Below, piece after piece: positions 24,348-33,068 of a stretch of 64,000 bases of DNA. Made by a program: the position numbers and the translations under genes. How positions within the stretch are numbered: position 1 is the stretch's first letter; each line of letters opens with the position of its first letter. Below the pieces are notes generated by a model. That model worked only from the letters and a program-made list of their open reading frames with translations. It was not told the origin of the DNA and did not search any database. The stretch comes from Streptomyces fragilis (GTDB lineage: Bacteria > Actinomycetota > Actinomycetes > Streptomycetales > Streptomycetaceae), in the NCBI RefSeq assembly GCF_003112515.1, contig NZ_BEVZ01000008.1:62001-126000 (forward strand), written 5' to 3'.

Positions 24348-27300
24348 GTGAGCAGCAGGCCATCCCGAGGCGCTGCTCGCCTCGCAGCCATACTGGACGC
24401 GCTGCCCGACGCGCTGGTCCTGGTCAATGCCAACGGCACCGTCGTCAACGCCAACACCATCGCCCTGGACGCCTTCGAGACGCCCGGCACCGCCCTGGTG
24501 GGCCGCGGACTGCTCGACCTGCTCCCGGAGTTCGACTCCCGGCTGATCCCCGGGTCGATGCGACGGCCGGGCGACTCCCTCCAGCCCGGGACCCGGACGA
24601 AGCCCACCCGGATGATCGCCCGCCGCACCGACGGCAGCGAGTTCCCGGTCGAGGTCACCAGCGCCGGCCTGGAGAACGGCGGCCAGGCCCACGACGGCCA
24701 CACCCCCGCGTACACCGGCGACGAGCTGCTGATGCTGGTCGTCCGCGACCTCACCGGCACCGTCGACACCGAGGCCGAACTCGCCCGCTCGCAGCGGCAG
24801 ACCGAGATGATCCTGCGGGCCGCCGCGGAGGGCGTGGTCGGCACCGACACCGACGGCCGCGTCGTGCTGGTGAACCCGGCGGCCGCGCAGATCCTGGGTT
24901 ACCGGGCGAGCGACCTCGGCGGCCGTGAGCTGCACGAGCTGATCCTCCACTCGCGCCCCGACGGCACCCCCTTCCCGTACGAGGAGTCCCCGCTCGCCGA
25001 CACCCTGCGCTCCGGGCGCAAGCACCGGGTGCGCGGGCAGGTGCTGTGGTCCCGTGGCGGCGACAAGGTGCCGGTCGACCTGACCACGGCCCCGGTGCGC
25101 GACGGCGACCAACTGGTCGGCGCGGTGATGACGTTCACCGACCGGCGGCCCTTCGACAACCTGGTCAAGGAGCGCGAGGACGCCGAGAAGCGGCACGAGG
25201 AGGAGCTGGAGAAGCTCTCCGAGGAGCACGCCTCCGAGCTGACCTCGCTGCGCCAGCAGCACGTCGGCGAGGTCGAGGAGCTCACCGAGTCGCACGCCGA
25301 GGAGATCCGCAAGCTCACCGAGGCCCACGCGGAGGAGGTCCGCGAGCTCACCGCGACCGGCGCCGAGAAGGTCCGCGAGCTCACCGAGCGGCTCGAGGAG
25401 GCCACGGCCGACGCCGAGGAGCGCTACGCCTCGCTCGCCGAGCGGGAGAAGGACCGCTTCGACGAGCTGGCCGCCCGCCACGAGCAGCTGCTGGGGCTGC
25501 TGGGCGGATCGCTGCGCGGCCCGCTGGACGAGCTGCGCCGCGAGCTGTCCGTCCTCGCGGCGGACGACGCCGGCCAGCTGTGGCCGGAGGCCAACCAGGT
25601 GCTGCACCACCTGTCGGCGGGCTACTCCCGGATCACCCAGCTGATCGACAACGTGCTCGGCTACCAGTCCCTGGCCGCGGGCGGCGACGAACTGCACCGC
25701 GCCAAGGTGATGCTGGACGCGGTCGTCGCGGCGGGCGTCGACGGTGCGGTGGAGCTGATCGGCCCCGGCCGGGTGCAGTTCGCCGTGCACGCGCCGCCCA
25801 TCGAGGCGGAGGTCGACCCGCAGCGCCTGGCCACCGCGCTGGCACACCTGGTGGCGGACGTCGCCGGGGTGGACGCGACCGGCAACGCGCCCGTGTCCAC
25901 GGGCGGTTACATGGACAACACGGTGGTCGTGGCCGCCGCCCAGCGCGGCGAGGTGGTGCGCATCGAGGTGCGCGGCCCCTACTCCGGCGGCGACCCGGTC
26001 CACGGCCCGATCGTGCAGGGCATCGTCCGCGCCCACGGCGGCGTGCTGCAGACGCACGAGGTACCGGGGATGAGCGGCAGCGCCTTCGTGCTGGAGGTGC
26101 CGCTGGGGACCGGCGCGGGCGTCGTCGAGGTCCCGGCCCCCGCCCCGGCGGTCGCGGCTCCGGAGGCGGCGCCGGCTCCCGAGGCGGCGCCGGGCGGCGG
26201 TACCGGGCGGCGGCGTGCGCGGCGTTCCTCGGTGGACGCCTTCCTCGACGACACCTCGCGGCCGGACGCGACCGCGGACCCGGCGGCGGGTTCTGCGGCG
26301 GATGCGGCGGTCCCCGCGGCTTCGGCGTCCCCGGCCCCCGCGGTTTCGGCGTCCCCGGCTGCCCCGGCGTCCGGTGCCGAGCAGGCTCCCGGCGCCGTGC
26401 CGACCGGGCGGCGGCGCCGACGTGCCGCCGCGGCGGAGGACTCGGCGGACGTCGCGCTTCCGGCGCAGCAGCCGGCGGGTGCCCAGGAGCCCGGTGCGGC
26501 GGCCCCGGCGGCGGCCGGCACGGGTCGTCGGCGACGCGGGCGGCCGAGCCCGGAGGGGAACGGCGCGGCCGTGGAGCGCACCGGGCAGCCCGGCACCACC
26601 GCGCAGTCGCTGCCGACCGGCGCGATCGTGACGGCCGCCGAGCACGCGGCGGGCGCCGCGGCAAGCGCCGTGGGACTCGGCGGGACGGTGCCGCCGCAGG
26701 GCGTGCCGGTGCCCGCGGGCGGCCGCGCACCCGAGGCGCAGGGCGCGCCGGCCTTGCCCGCCGCGCTGCCGGCGGCGGGGGCCGACGCCGGCCAGGACGC
26801 CCAGGCGCAGGCCGCGCAGCCGTCCGGGCGGCGGCGTCGTGCGATGGCCGCCGCCGAGGCGAGGGCCGCGGCCCAGGAGGCCGCGCCGCGCTCGCCGTTC
26901 GCGCTGCCGCCGGCCGACGCGGACCGCGCCACCGATGGTGCGGGGTCCGACCTGGCCGGTGCGGCCGGTGCGGGCGGTGCGGCCGTGGCCGGTGCGGCCG
27001 GTGTGGGGGCGGTCGGTGCCGGTGCGGCGCAGGAGGTCGTGCAGCCGGGGCTGCAGGCCGTTGCGCCACCGGGACTGCAGGCCGTTCCTCAGCCGGGGCC
27101 GCAGGTGGTTCCCCCGGTGGTGCCTCAGGTGCCGCAGGGGGGTCCCCAGCCCGCTCAGCCCGCTCAGCCTGTCCAGCCGGGGACGCAGCCCGTTCCGCCG
27201 CCCGGGGGGCAGCCGGTGCCCCCGCCCGGGATGCAGCCGGTGCCTCTGCCGGGTGCCGCACCCCAGCCCGGTGCCGTCGGGCAGCCCGGTGTCGTGCCCC

Positions 27301-29258
27301 AGCCGGTGCCCGGGCAGCCCGTGCCCCAGCCGGGTGGCGCGCCGCAGCCGGTGCCCCCGGGGCTTCCGGCGGCCGGGCAGCAGGGCGCGCCGGTGCCCGC
27401 GCAGGGGACCGCCCCTGCCGCGGCGGCCGCGCAGCCCGCCGCCGCACAGCCGCCCGTGCCCGGACAGCCGGTCACCGTGCCGGCCCAGCAGCCGATCGCC
27501 GTACAGCCGGTTCCCGCGCCGATGGCCACGGTCCCGCCGCAGGGCGGTCCGCAGAACGTCCCCCAGCCGGTGGCCTCGCAGGCGCCGGCCGGCGCGGAAA
27601 TGGCCCAGGTGCCCGGCCCCGCCCCGGTCTGGCCCGGTGCCGCGGTTCCCGGCGCCCCCGCGCCGCAGGCCCCCCAGGCCGCCCCGGCCCAGCAGCAGTC
27701 CGCTGCGGCCGCCGAGGCCCAGCCCGCACCGGGTGTGACCCCGGTGGCCCCGCAAGGCACGGCCGTCCCCGTACCGCCCACCCCCGCGCCGGGGACCGGC
27801 CCCGCGATGCCGCAGGCACAGACCCCGGCACAGGCCCCGGGACAGGCCCCGGGACAGGCGCAGCCCCAGTCGCGGCCTCAGTCGCAGCCCCAGGTGCAGC
27901 CCCCGGCTTCACAGCCGGTGCCCCCGCCGCAGCCCCGGCTGGCCCAGCCGCTGCCCGCCGAGTCGACGGCCACGCCGCCGCCGGCCCCGGCGCAGCCGCA
28001 GGCCCAACCCCAGCCCCCAGCCCCGGCTCCGGCTCCGGCCCAGCCCACGACGCCGACGCCCGCCGCGCCCGCGGCACCCGCCGTGGAGCCCCCGGGCGAC
28101 AGCACCAACAGCACGCAGGGCCGCGCCTTCAGCGTGCGCACCCTCGGGCAGGGCGTCCCGTTCGCCCGCCGTCCGGGGCAGGGCCAGCAGACCCCGCCGC
28201 CGGTCAACCCGGGCTCGAACGGCCGTCGACGCAAGCTGGGCAACCGTGCCGCCGAGGCCGAGCCCACCGCGACGCCGGCCCCGGGCACGCCTACGCCGAC
28301 CCCCGGCGCCACCGCGGGCGGCGTCCCGGCGCTGCCCCCGGTGCCGTCCGCCGGACTGCCCCGGCCCGCGGCCCCGGCTCCCCGGCCGGGCGCGGTGTCC
28401 GACACCAGCGTGGGCCGGTCCTACGCCATCGGCGCGCCGGACGCCGACGCCGCCGAGGGTCCCGAGCCGCTGGACGGTCCGGGCGGGGCGGTCGAGGTCT
28501 CGGACCAGCCGCAGCCGCGTCCGATGGACGACGAGCTGCCGCCGGAGCCCCTGGACAACCCGCGCCGCCTGCTGGTCTGGCCCGCCCCGGACCCGACCAC
28601 CCGGCAGGCGCTCAGCGACCGCGGCTACCGGCCGGTGGTGGTCAACTCCCGCGAGGAGGTGGACGCGCAGATCGCCGCGTTCCCCGCCGCGCTCTTCGTC
28701 GACCCGCTGACCGGCCCGATCACCCGGACCGCCCTGCAGTCGCTGCGCGAGGCCGCGGTCGCCGCCGAGGTCCCGGTCATGGTGACCGCGGGGCTGGCGC
28801 ACGCGCTCCGTGAGGAGGCGTACGGCGCCGACCCGGCCGTGCTCTTCAAGGCGCTGGCCCCCAGGGACAGCGACCAGCACCCGCCCCGGGTGCTGCTGAT
28901 CGAGGGGCGCGACGAGGTCGCCCTGGCGATGACCGCCTCGCTCGAGCGGCGCGGCATGCAGGTCGGGCGGGCCGTGGACGACGGCCAGGCGGCGGCGGTG
29001 GCCGCGCAGATGCTGCCCAACCTGGTGGTGATGGACCTGATGCGGATGGACCGGCGCCGGGCCGGCATCCTCGACTGGCTGCGCGCCAACGGCCGCCTCA
29101 GCCGCACCCCGCTGGTCGTCTACACGGCGCCGGTGGAACCGCACGCGTTGCCGGCGCTGGCGTCGGGGGAGTCGGTGCTGTTCCTGGCCGAGCGCTCCAC
29201 CGAGGACGAGGTGCAGGACCGCCTGGTCGACCTGCTGGCACGCATCGGCACCAACTGA
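24348..29258 (+). CDS. Giant PAS hybrid sensor-kinase-like protein with degenerate catalytic domains
   Basis: About 1,636 residues. Order: PAS 1 (8-140), PAS 2 (148-270), an acidic coiled coil of repeated EEL/HAEE heptads (271-378), a HisKA-like helical pair (378-440), an HATPase-like domain (455-585), an 800-residue Pro/Ala/Gln-rich linker (587-1394), and two receiver-like domains (1400-1505, 1512-1636). Catalytic residues are missing: the H-box reads GSLRGPLDELRRELS without His, no N-box Asn pair is evident, and the last receiver has LLIEGRDE and LAERS in place of the acidic pair and lysine, though VVMDL keeps an Asp. GTG at 24348 lies 10 bases after GGAGG; the ATG at 24339 is too close. 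Probably a scaffold or ligand-responsive switch. Confidence 0.85.
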   Translation: MSSRPSRGAARLAAILDALPDALVLVNANGTVVNANTIALDAFETPGTALVGRGLLDLLPEFDSRLIPGSMRRPGDSLQPGTRTKPTRMIARRTDGSEFPVEVTSAGLENGGQAHDGHTPAYTGDELLMLVVRDLTGTVDTEAELARSQRQTEMILRAAAEGVVGTDTDGRVVLVNPAAAQILGYRASDLGGRELHELILHSRPDGTPFPYEESPLADTLRSGRKHRVRGQVLWSRGGDKVPVDLTTAPVRDGDQLVGAVMTFTDRRPFDNLVKEREDAEKRHEEELEKLSEEHASELTSLRQQHVGEVEELTESHAEEIRKLTEAHAEEVRELTATGAEKVRELTERLEEATADAEERYASLAEREKDRFDELAARHEQLLGLLGGSLRGPLDELRRELSVLAADDAGQLWPEANQVLHHLSAGYSRITQLIDNVLGYQSLAAGGDELHRAKVMLDAVVAAGVDGAVELIGPGRVQFAVHAPPIEAEVDPQRLATALAHLVADVAGVDATGNAPVSTGGYMDNTVVVAAAQRGEVVRIEVRGPYSGGDPVHGPIVQGIVRAHGGVLQTHEVPGMSGSAFVLEVPLGTGAGVVEVPAPAPAVAAPEAAPAPEAAPGGGTGRRRARRSSVDAFLDDTSRPDATADPAAGSAADAAVPAASASPAPAVSASPAAPASGAEQAPGAVPTGRRRRRAAAAEDSADVALPAQQPAGAQEPGAAAPAAAGTGRRRRGRPSPEGNGAAVERTGQPGTTAQSLPTGAIVTAAEHAAGAAASAVGLGGTVPPQGVPVPAGGRAPEAQGAPALPAALPAAGADAGQDAQAQAAQPSGRRRRAMAAAEARAAAQEAAPRSPFALPPADADRATDGAGSDLAGAAGAGGAAVAGAAGVGAVGAGAAQEVVQPGLQAVAPPGLQAVPQPGPQVVPPVVPQVPQGGPQPAQPAQPVQPGTQPVPPPGGQPVPPPGMQPVPLPGAAPQPGAVGQPGVVPQPVPGQPVPQPGGAPQPVPPGLPAAGQQGAPVPAQGTAPAAAAAQPAAAQPPVPGQPVTVPAQQPIAVQPVPAPMATVPPQGGPQNVPQPVASQAPAGAEMAQVPGPAPVWPGAAVPGAPAPQAPQAAPAQQQSAAAAEAQPAPGVTPVAPQGTAVPVPPTPAPGTGPAMPQAQTPAQAPGQAPGQAQPQSRPQSQPQVQPPASQPVPPPQPRLAQPLPAESTATPPPAPAQPQAQPQPPAPAPAPAQPTTPTPAAPAAPAVEPPGDSTNSTQGRAFSVRTLGQGVPFARRPGQGQQTPPPVNPGSNGRRRKLGNRAAEAEPTATPAPGTPTPTPGATAGGVPALPPVPSAGLPRPAAPAPRPGAVSDTSVGRSYAIGAPDADAAEGPEPLDGPGGAVEVSDQPQPRPMDDELPPEPLDNPRRLLVWPAPDPTTRQALSDRGYRPVVVNSREEVDAQIAAFPAALFVDPLTGPITRTALQSLREAAVAAEVPVMVTAGLAHALREEAYGADPAVLFKALAPRDSDQHPPRVLLIEGRDEVALAMTASLERRGMQVGRAVDDGQAAAVAAQMLPNLVVMDLMRMDRRRAGILDWLRANGRLSRTPLVVYTAPVEPHALPALASGESVLFLAERSTEDEVQDRLVDLLARIGTN

Positions 29259-29363
29259 CGGCCCCGCCCGCACCGACCGGCACCCGCTGACGGGCCGCGC
29301 CCGCTGACGGCCCCGCCCGCCACGTGTCACCGACCGACGGCACGCGGCGGCCGACGACACGAA

Positions 29364-29400
29364 GAGGGGCGCCCCGCGGCGTCACCGCGAAGCGCCCCTC
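29364..29400. terminator. Terminator between the PAS protein and acyl-CoA ligase genes
   Basis: GAGGGGCGC at 29364-29372 pairs with GCGCCCCTC at 29392-29400; the loop has an inner CGCGG/CCGCG stem. It sits between convergent genes and can serve both. Confidence 0.75.
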
Positions 29401-29419
29401 CCCCACCCGGATACGGGCG

Positions 29420-31078
29420 TCAGATCGTGGTCACGTCCAGCTCACCCTCCGCGTACTGCCGGCGGATGACCTTCTTGTCGAACTTGCCGACACTCGTCTT
29501 GGGCACCGCCGCGACCCGCGTCCAGCGCTCCGGCAGCTGCCACTTGGCGATGCCGCCCTCCGCGCCGAGGAACTCGCGCAGCTCGTCGAACCCGGTCTCC
29601 GCGCCCTCCTCGAGGACCACCGCGGCCAGCGGGCGCTCGCCCCACTTGTCGTCCGGCACCGCCACCACGGCGGCCTCGGCGACCTGCGGGTGCCCCATCA
29701 GCGCGTTCTCCAGTTCCACGGAGGAGATCCACTCGCCACCGGACTTGATGACGTCCTTCGCCCGGTCCGTCAGGGTCAGGAAGCCGTCCGGGTCGATCAC
29801 GCCGACGTCGCCCGTCTTCAGCCAGCCGTCCTCGCTGAACTTGTCGTCCGGCCGCAGCGGTGCGCCGTCCGGACCGTTGTAGTACGCGCCGGCGATCCAC
29901 GGGCCGCGCACCTCCAGCTCGCCGGCCGACTCGCCGTCCCAGGGCAGGCGCTCGCCGTTCGGGCCGGTCAGGCGGGCCTCGACGCCGGCGGGGAAGCGGC
30001 CCTGGGTGGTGCGGTAGGCGAACTCCTCCTCGGAGCCCGGCGCCACGTGGGCCGGCGGGCGGGCCACCGTGCCGAGCGGGGAGGTCTCGGTCATGCCCCA
30101 GGCGTGGACGACCCGCATGCCGAACTCGTCGAAGGACTTCATCAGCGCGGGCGGGCAGGCGGCGCCGCCGATGGTGACCTGGGTGAGCGTGGAGACGTCA
30201 CGCGGCCTGGCCTTGAGCTCGGCGAGCAGGCCCTGCCAGATGGTGGGGACGGCGGCGGCGTGGGTGGGGCGGACCGTCTCGATCATCTCGGCGAGCGGGG
30301 CGGGCTGCAGGAAGCGGTCCGGCATCAGCATGTTGACGCCGGTCATGAAGGTGGCGTGCGGGATGCCCCAGGCGTTGACGTGGAACTGCGGGACGACGAC
30401 CAGGGAGGTGTCGCTGTCCGTCAGCGCCATCGACTGGCTCATGTTGACCTGCATGGAGTGCAGGTATATCGAGCGGTGGGAGTAGACGACGCCCTTGGGG
30501 TCGCCGGTGGTGCCGGAGGTGTAGCACATGGCGGCGGCCTGGCGTTCGTCCAGCCGCGGCCAGTCGTAGCTCTCCGGCTTCCCGGCGAGCAGCGCCTCGT
30601 ACTCGTGGACCTGGGCGCCCGCCCCGTCGAGCAGGGAGAGGTCGCCGGGGCCGGACACCACGATGTGCTCGACGGTGGGCAGCTGCGGCAGCAGCGGGGC
30701 GAGCAGCGGCAGCAGGGTGCCGTTGACGAGGACCACCTTGTCGGCGGCGTGGTTGACGATCCAGGCCAGCTGCTCGGCGGGCAGGCGCAGGTTGAGGGTG
30801 TGCAGCACCGCGCCCATCGACGGGATGGCGAAGTAGGCCTCGACGTGGGCACTGTTGTTCCACATCAGGGTGGCGACCCGGTCGTCGCCGCGGACGCCGA
30901 GGTCGTCGCGCAGGGCGTGGGCGAGCTGGGCGGCCCGGCGGCCCACCTCGGCGAAGGTGCGGCGCTCGGGCGCCCCCTCGCCCGTCCAGGTGATGACCTC
31001 CGAACGACCGTGGACGGTCGTGCCGTGGGCCAGGATTCGCGAGACCGTCAGCTCGACGTCCTGCATCGTGCTCTGCAC
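29420..31078 (-). CDS. Long-chain acyl-CoA ligase (AMP-binding)
   Basis: A 552-residue member of the adenylate-forming superfamily that activates a fatty acid with ATP and joins it to CoA. Motifs: P-loop YTSGTTGDPKGVVYSHRS near residue 188; the A5 region HAWGMTETSPLG; A7 SEDGWLKTGDVGVIDPDGFL; A10 PKTSVGKFDKKVIR with the catalytic lysine near the C-terminus. Length is typical of the FadD-type family with medium- to long-chain substrates. The GTG at 31078 has GGGGAGG seven bases before it. The SigE-family sigma gene lies 80 bp upstream on the same strand. Role: fatty acid degradation or lipid remodelling. Confidence 0.93.
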   Translation of the reverse strand: MQSTMQDVELTVSRILAHGTTVHGRSEVITWTGEGAPERRTFAEVGRRAAQLAHALRDDLGVRGDDRVATLMWNNSAHVEAYFAIPSMGAVLHTLNLRLPAEQLAWIVNHAADKVVLVNGTLLPLLAPLLPQLPTVEHIVVSGPGDLSLLDGAGAQVHEYEALLAGKPESYDWPRLDERQAAAMCYTSGTTGDPKGVVYSHRSIYLHSMQVNMSQSMALTDSDTSLVVVPQFHVNAWGIPHATFMTGVNMLMPDRFLQPAPLAEMIETVRPTHAAAVPTIWQGLLAELKARPRDVSTLTQVTIGGAACPPALMKSFDEFGMRVVHAWGMTETSPLGTVARPPAHVAPGSEEEFAYRTTQGRFPAGVEARLTGPNGERLPWDGESAGELEVRGPWIAGAYYNGPDGAPLRPDDKFSEDGWLKTGDVGVIDPDGFLTLTDRAKDVIKSGGEWISSVELENALMGHPQVAEAAVVAVPDDKWGERPLAAVVLEEGAETGFDELREFLGAEGGIAKWQLPERWTRVAAVPKTSVGKFDKKVIRRQYAEGELDVTTI

Positions 31079-31158
31079 CGGTGCCTCCCCGAGGAACGCG
31101 CGTCATTACGCGTGGGTAAGTTTCCGGTGATTCTGCACAGGTGGAGGCGCTCCCGTCA

Positions 31159-31698
31159 CTACCTGGCGAGAGGCAATTCGGGGTCTTCGCGCAGCTTGAC
31201 CAGGGCGCGGGACAGTGCCGACTTCACCGTGCCCACCGAGACGCCGAGCAGTTCGGCGGTGCGGGCCTCGCTCAGGTCCTCGTAGTAGCGGAGCACGACG
31301 ATGGCGCGCTGGCGGTCGGGGAGACGCAGCACCGCGCGCCACAGGGCGTCGCGGGTGGCCTGCCGCTCGGCCGGGTCGGCCGGCGCGGCGGCGTGCTCGC
31401 GGGGCTCGGGCAGGGTGTCGCTGGGGAGCTCCTCGACGCGGCGGCGACGCCACTGGGAGGTGCGGGTGTTCACCAGGGCACGGCGGACGTAGCCGTCGAG
31501 GGCGCCGTGGTCGGCGATCCGGTCCCAGTGGACGTAGGTGCGGGCGAGGGCGGTCTGGAGCAGGTCCTCCGCGTCCAAGGGGTCGTTGGTCAGCGACCGG
31601 GCGGTGCGCAGCAGCACCGGCCGGCGGGCCTGGACGTACGACGCGAAGGAGGCGTAGGAGGTCGCACGCGGCGGTGGCGGTGCCGTCCTGGCTGTCAT
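31159..31698 (-). CDS. SigE-family ECF RNA polymerase sigma factor
   Basis: A 179-residue ECF sigma factor of the actinobacterial SigE-family: region 2 (YVQARRPVLLRTARSLTNDP; AEDLLQTALARTYVHWDRI) and region 4 (LPDRQRAIVVLRYYEDLSEA; LLGVSVGTVKSALSRAL), joined by a Pro/Glu-rich linker. No anti-sigma gene is adjacent. Start is uncertain: the ATG at 31698 has GGGAGG only one base upstream, and GTG at 31707 would include that sequence. Its target promoters cannot be read here. Confidence 0.88.
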   Translation of the reverse strand: MTARTAPPPPRATSYASFASYVQARRPVLLRTARSLTNDPLDAEDLLQTALARTYVHWDRIADHGALDGYVRRALVNTRTSQWRRRRVEELPSDTLPEPREHAAAPADPAERQATRDALWRAVLRLPDRQRAIVVLRYYEDLSEARTAELLGVSVGTVKSALSRALVKLREDPELPLAR

Positions 31699-31912
31699 GC
31701 CTCCCACGCTAGGAGCGACGGGGCGTGGGCGGATCGGCCGCAGGGACCGGACGGGGTCCCCCGCAGGTCGGAGAGGGGCGGTGCCCGCACCTCCTGGAGA
31801 GCGAGGCGACCTCGGGGTTTCCCCCTGGGGTGAGCCCGGGGGCGGCCGAGGTGCCGGACGGATCGGCGCGGGCCCCGGCGCCGCAGCGGGTGACCGACCC
31901 GCGGCCCGGGTC

Positions 31913-32240
31913 GGCTTCGGACGGGCCCGGAGGCCCGAGACAGCTCCGGACGGGCCCGGGAGCCCAGGTCAGCTCCGGACGGGCCCGGGAGCCCAGGTCA
32001 CCTCCGGACGGGCCCGGGAGCCCGGGACAGCTCCGGACGGGTCCGGAGGCCCGGGACAGCTCCAGGCGGGTCCGGAGGCCCGGGACAGCTCCAGGCGGGT
32101 CCGGAGGCCCAGGTCAGCTCCAGGCGGGTCCGGAGGCCCAGGTCAGCTCCAGGCGGGCCCGGAGGCCCAGGTCAGCTCCGGACGGGCCCGGGAGCCCGGG
32201 ACAGCTCCGGACGGGTCCGGGGGCCCGGGCAGGGTCCGGG
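31913..32240. repeat. 29-bp tandem repeat array, about 11 units
   Basis: Units start at 31913, 31942, 31971, 32000, 32029, 32058, 32087, 32116, 32145, 32174 and 32203, an exact 29-bp period, and decay after 32231. Each reads approximately AGCTCCGGACGGGCC, CGGGAGCCC and then AGGTC or GGGAC. Two sub-variants alternate: CCGGACGGGCCCGGGAG and CCAGGCGGGTCCGGAG. Every unit contains self-complementary GGGCCC/GGTCCG parts. Confidence 0.92.
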
Positions 32241-32361
32241 GACCGCCCGGGAACGGCCGGGGGTCGGCCCGCCCGGCCCGGGAGCGGCTCCGGAGGGGGG
32301 GACGACACGCTTCGGCCCGACCCCGGGAAGCCTGAAAGCCCCCGGAACCCCCGTAAACGCA

Positions 32362-32403
32362 CCCGTGCGCGCGACGGCGTCGATCCGCCGCCGCGCGCAC
32401 GGG
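32362..32403 (-). terminator. Terminator downstream of the 37-residue peptide gene
   Basis: A 12-bp perfect stem (CCCGTGCGCGCG, 32362-32373, with 32392-32403) with an inner GGCG/CGCC stem lies 65 bp downstream of the peptide stop codon on the minus strand, marking a separate transcription unit. Confidence 0.75.
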
Positions 32404-32468
32404 CATCCCCATGAAGCACGCTCCTTCCGCGACCGCCGGGCCCTAGCGCTCCGGCGGCCGCGGTCCGC

Positions 32469-32582
32469 TCACCACAGACCTCCCTGGTAGTTCCGGATCC
32501 CGTGGGTGGGCCGCTCGCCCACCGGGGGACCGCCGCCGCGCGCCACCGCGCTGCGTGCGCGGGCCGTGCGGATGGATGCCAT
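32469..32582 (-). CDS. 37-residue peptide of unknown function
   Basis: A short frame with an excellent ribosome binding site: AAAGGAGG, six bases, then ATG at 32582. The product starts MASIRTARARSAVARGG and ends HGIRNYQGGLW; the N-terminal half is basic, the middle is GGGPPVGERP, and the C-terminus is Gly/aromatic. It has no signal peptide, cysteine or lanthipeptide-like Ser/Thr cluster. A terminator hairpin follows 65 bp later. Divergent, 486 bp away, is an FAD oxidase. It may be a regulatory leader peptide, a small effector, or the remnant of a longer gene. I do not recognise it. Confidence 0.55.
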   Translation of the reverse strand: MASIRTARARSAVARGGGPPVGERPTHGIRNYQGGLW

Positions 32583-33068
32583 CTGGTTCCTCCTTTGTGG
32601 GTGGGCCGACACGAACACCGAGTCACGAGAAGGGCTGTTTCCCTCCGGGCCGGCGAACCGGCCCTTCGGACGGGGCGGTTGACCGGACCGTCCCGCTACT
32701 GCGTTCCTCGACCCGAGACATGCCCACCCCACGCCGGGCAAACCGTCCCGCACCGCCGGTTCGCTCGCAAGCGTGACGTCTTGTCGATAAACCCCCTCGC
32801 CGGACACACTCCGGCAAAACTCCTTCCACCACTCGCCGCGCATAGTGACCTGCGTCACACTGGAGAGGAGGGCACGTCGGGCGGGACGCCCGCACCGGCC
32901 TGGCACGACGCCTCCCACCAGGGGAGACGGTCGCGGACGTGGCCGCACGGAACGACGAGAACGACAGGACGGGCAGGGGGCCGCGGGTTGCCCGGACGCG
33001 TGCCCACGGAGACCGACGACCGTGCGCCGACTCCCGTCGAACCGCCTTGTCCCGAGGAGTGTTCGATC
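32583..33068. other. Divergent promoter region between peptide gene and oxidase
   Basis: 486 bp with no supported gene. It contains a GGGCCGG-CGAA-CCGGCCC hairpin (32647-32664; UUCG-type loop on the minus strand) in the probable leader of the peptide gene, an AT-richer segment around 32770-32870 that is the likely promoter area for both genes, and GAGGAG at 33054-33059 serving the oxidase. Confidence 0.5.

Larger units (their letters stand above)
31699..32468. other. 770-bp gap dominated by a 29-bp tandem array
   Basis: No supported gene. The left 210 bp is ordinary GC-rich leader of the sigma gene; 31913-32240 is a tandem array (separate entry); then a GC-rich stretch leads to the hairpin at 32362-32403. 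Open frames across the array arise from its composition and shift register every unit, since 29 is not a multiple of three. Confidence 0.7.

Noticed and set aside
24009..27755. A 1,248-codon minus-strand frame antisense to the PAS protein
   Set aside because: It mirrors the repetitive Pro/Ala/Gln linker and coiled coil; no domain is recognisable and the plus strand encodes clear PAS domains.
31913..32240. CRISPR array
   Set aside because: Units are directly contiguous with no unique spacers, and no cas gene is present; it is a tandem repeat.
31725..32414. A 229-codon plus-strand frame across the tandem array
   Set aside because: The 29-bp period shifts the frame at each unit, there is no ribosome binding site, and no homologous domain is seen.
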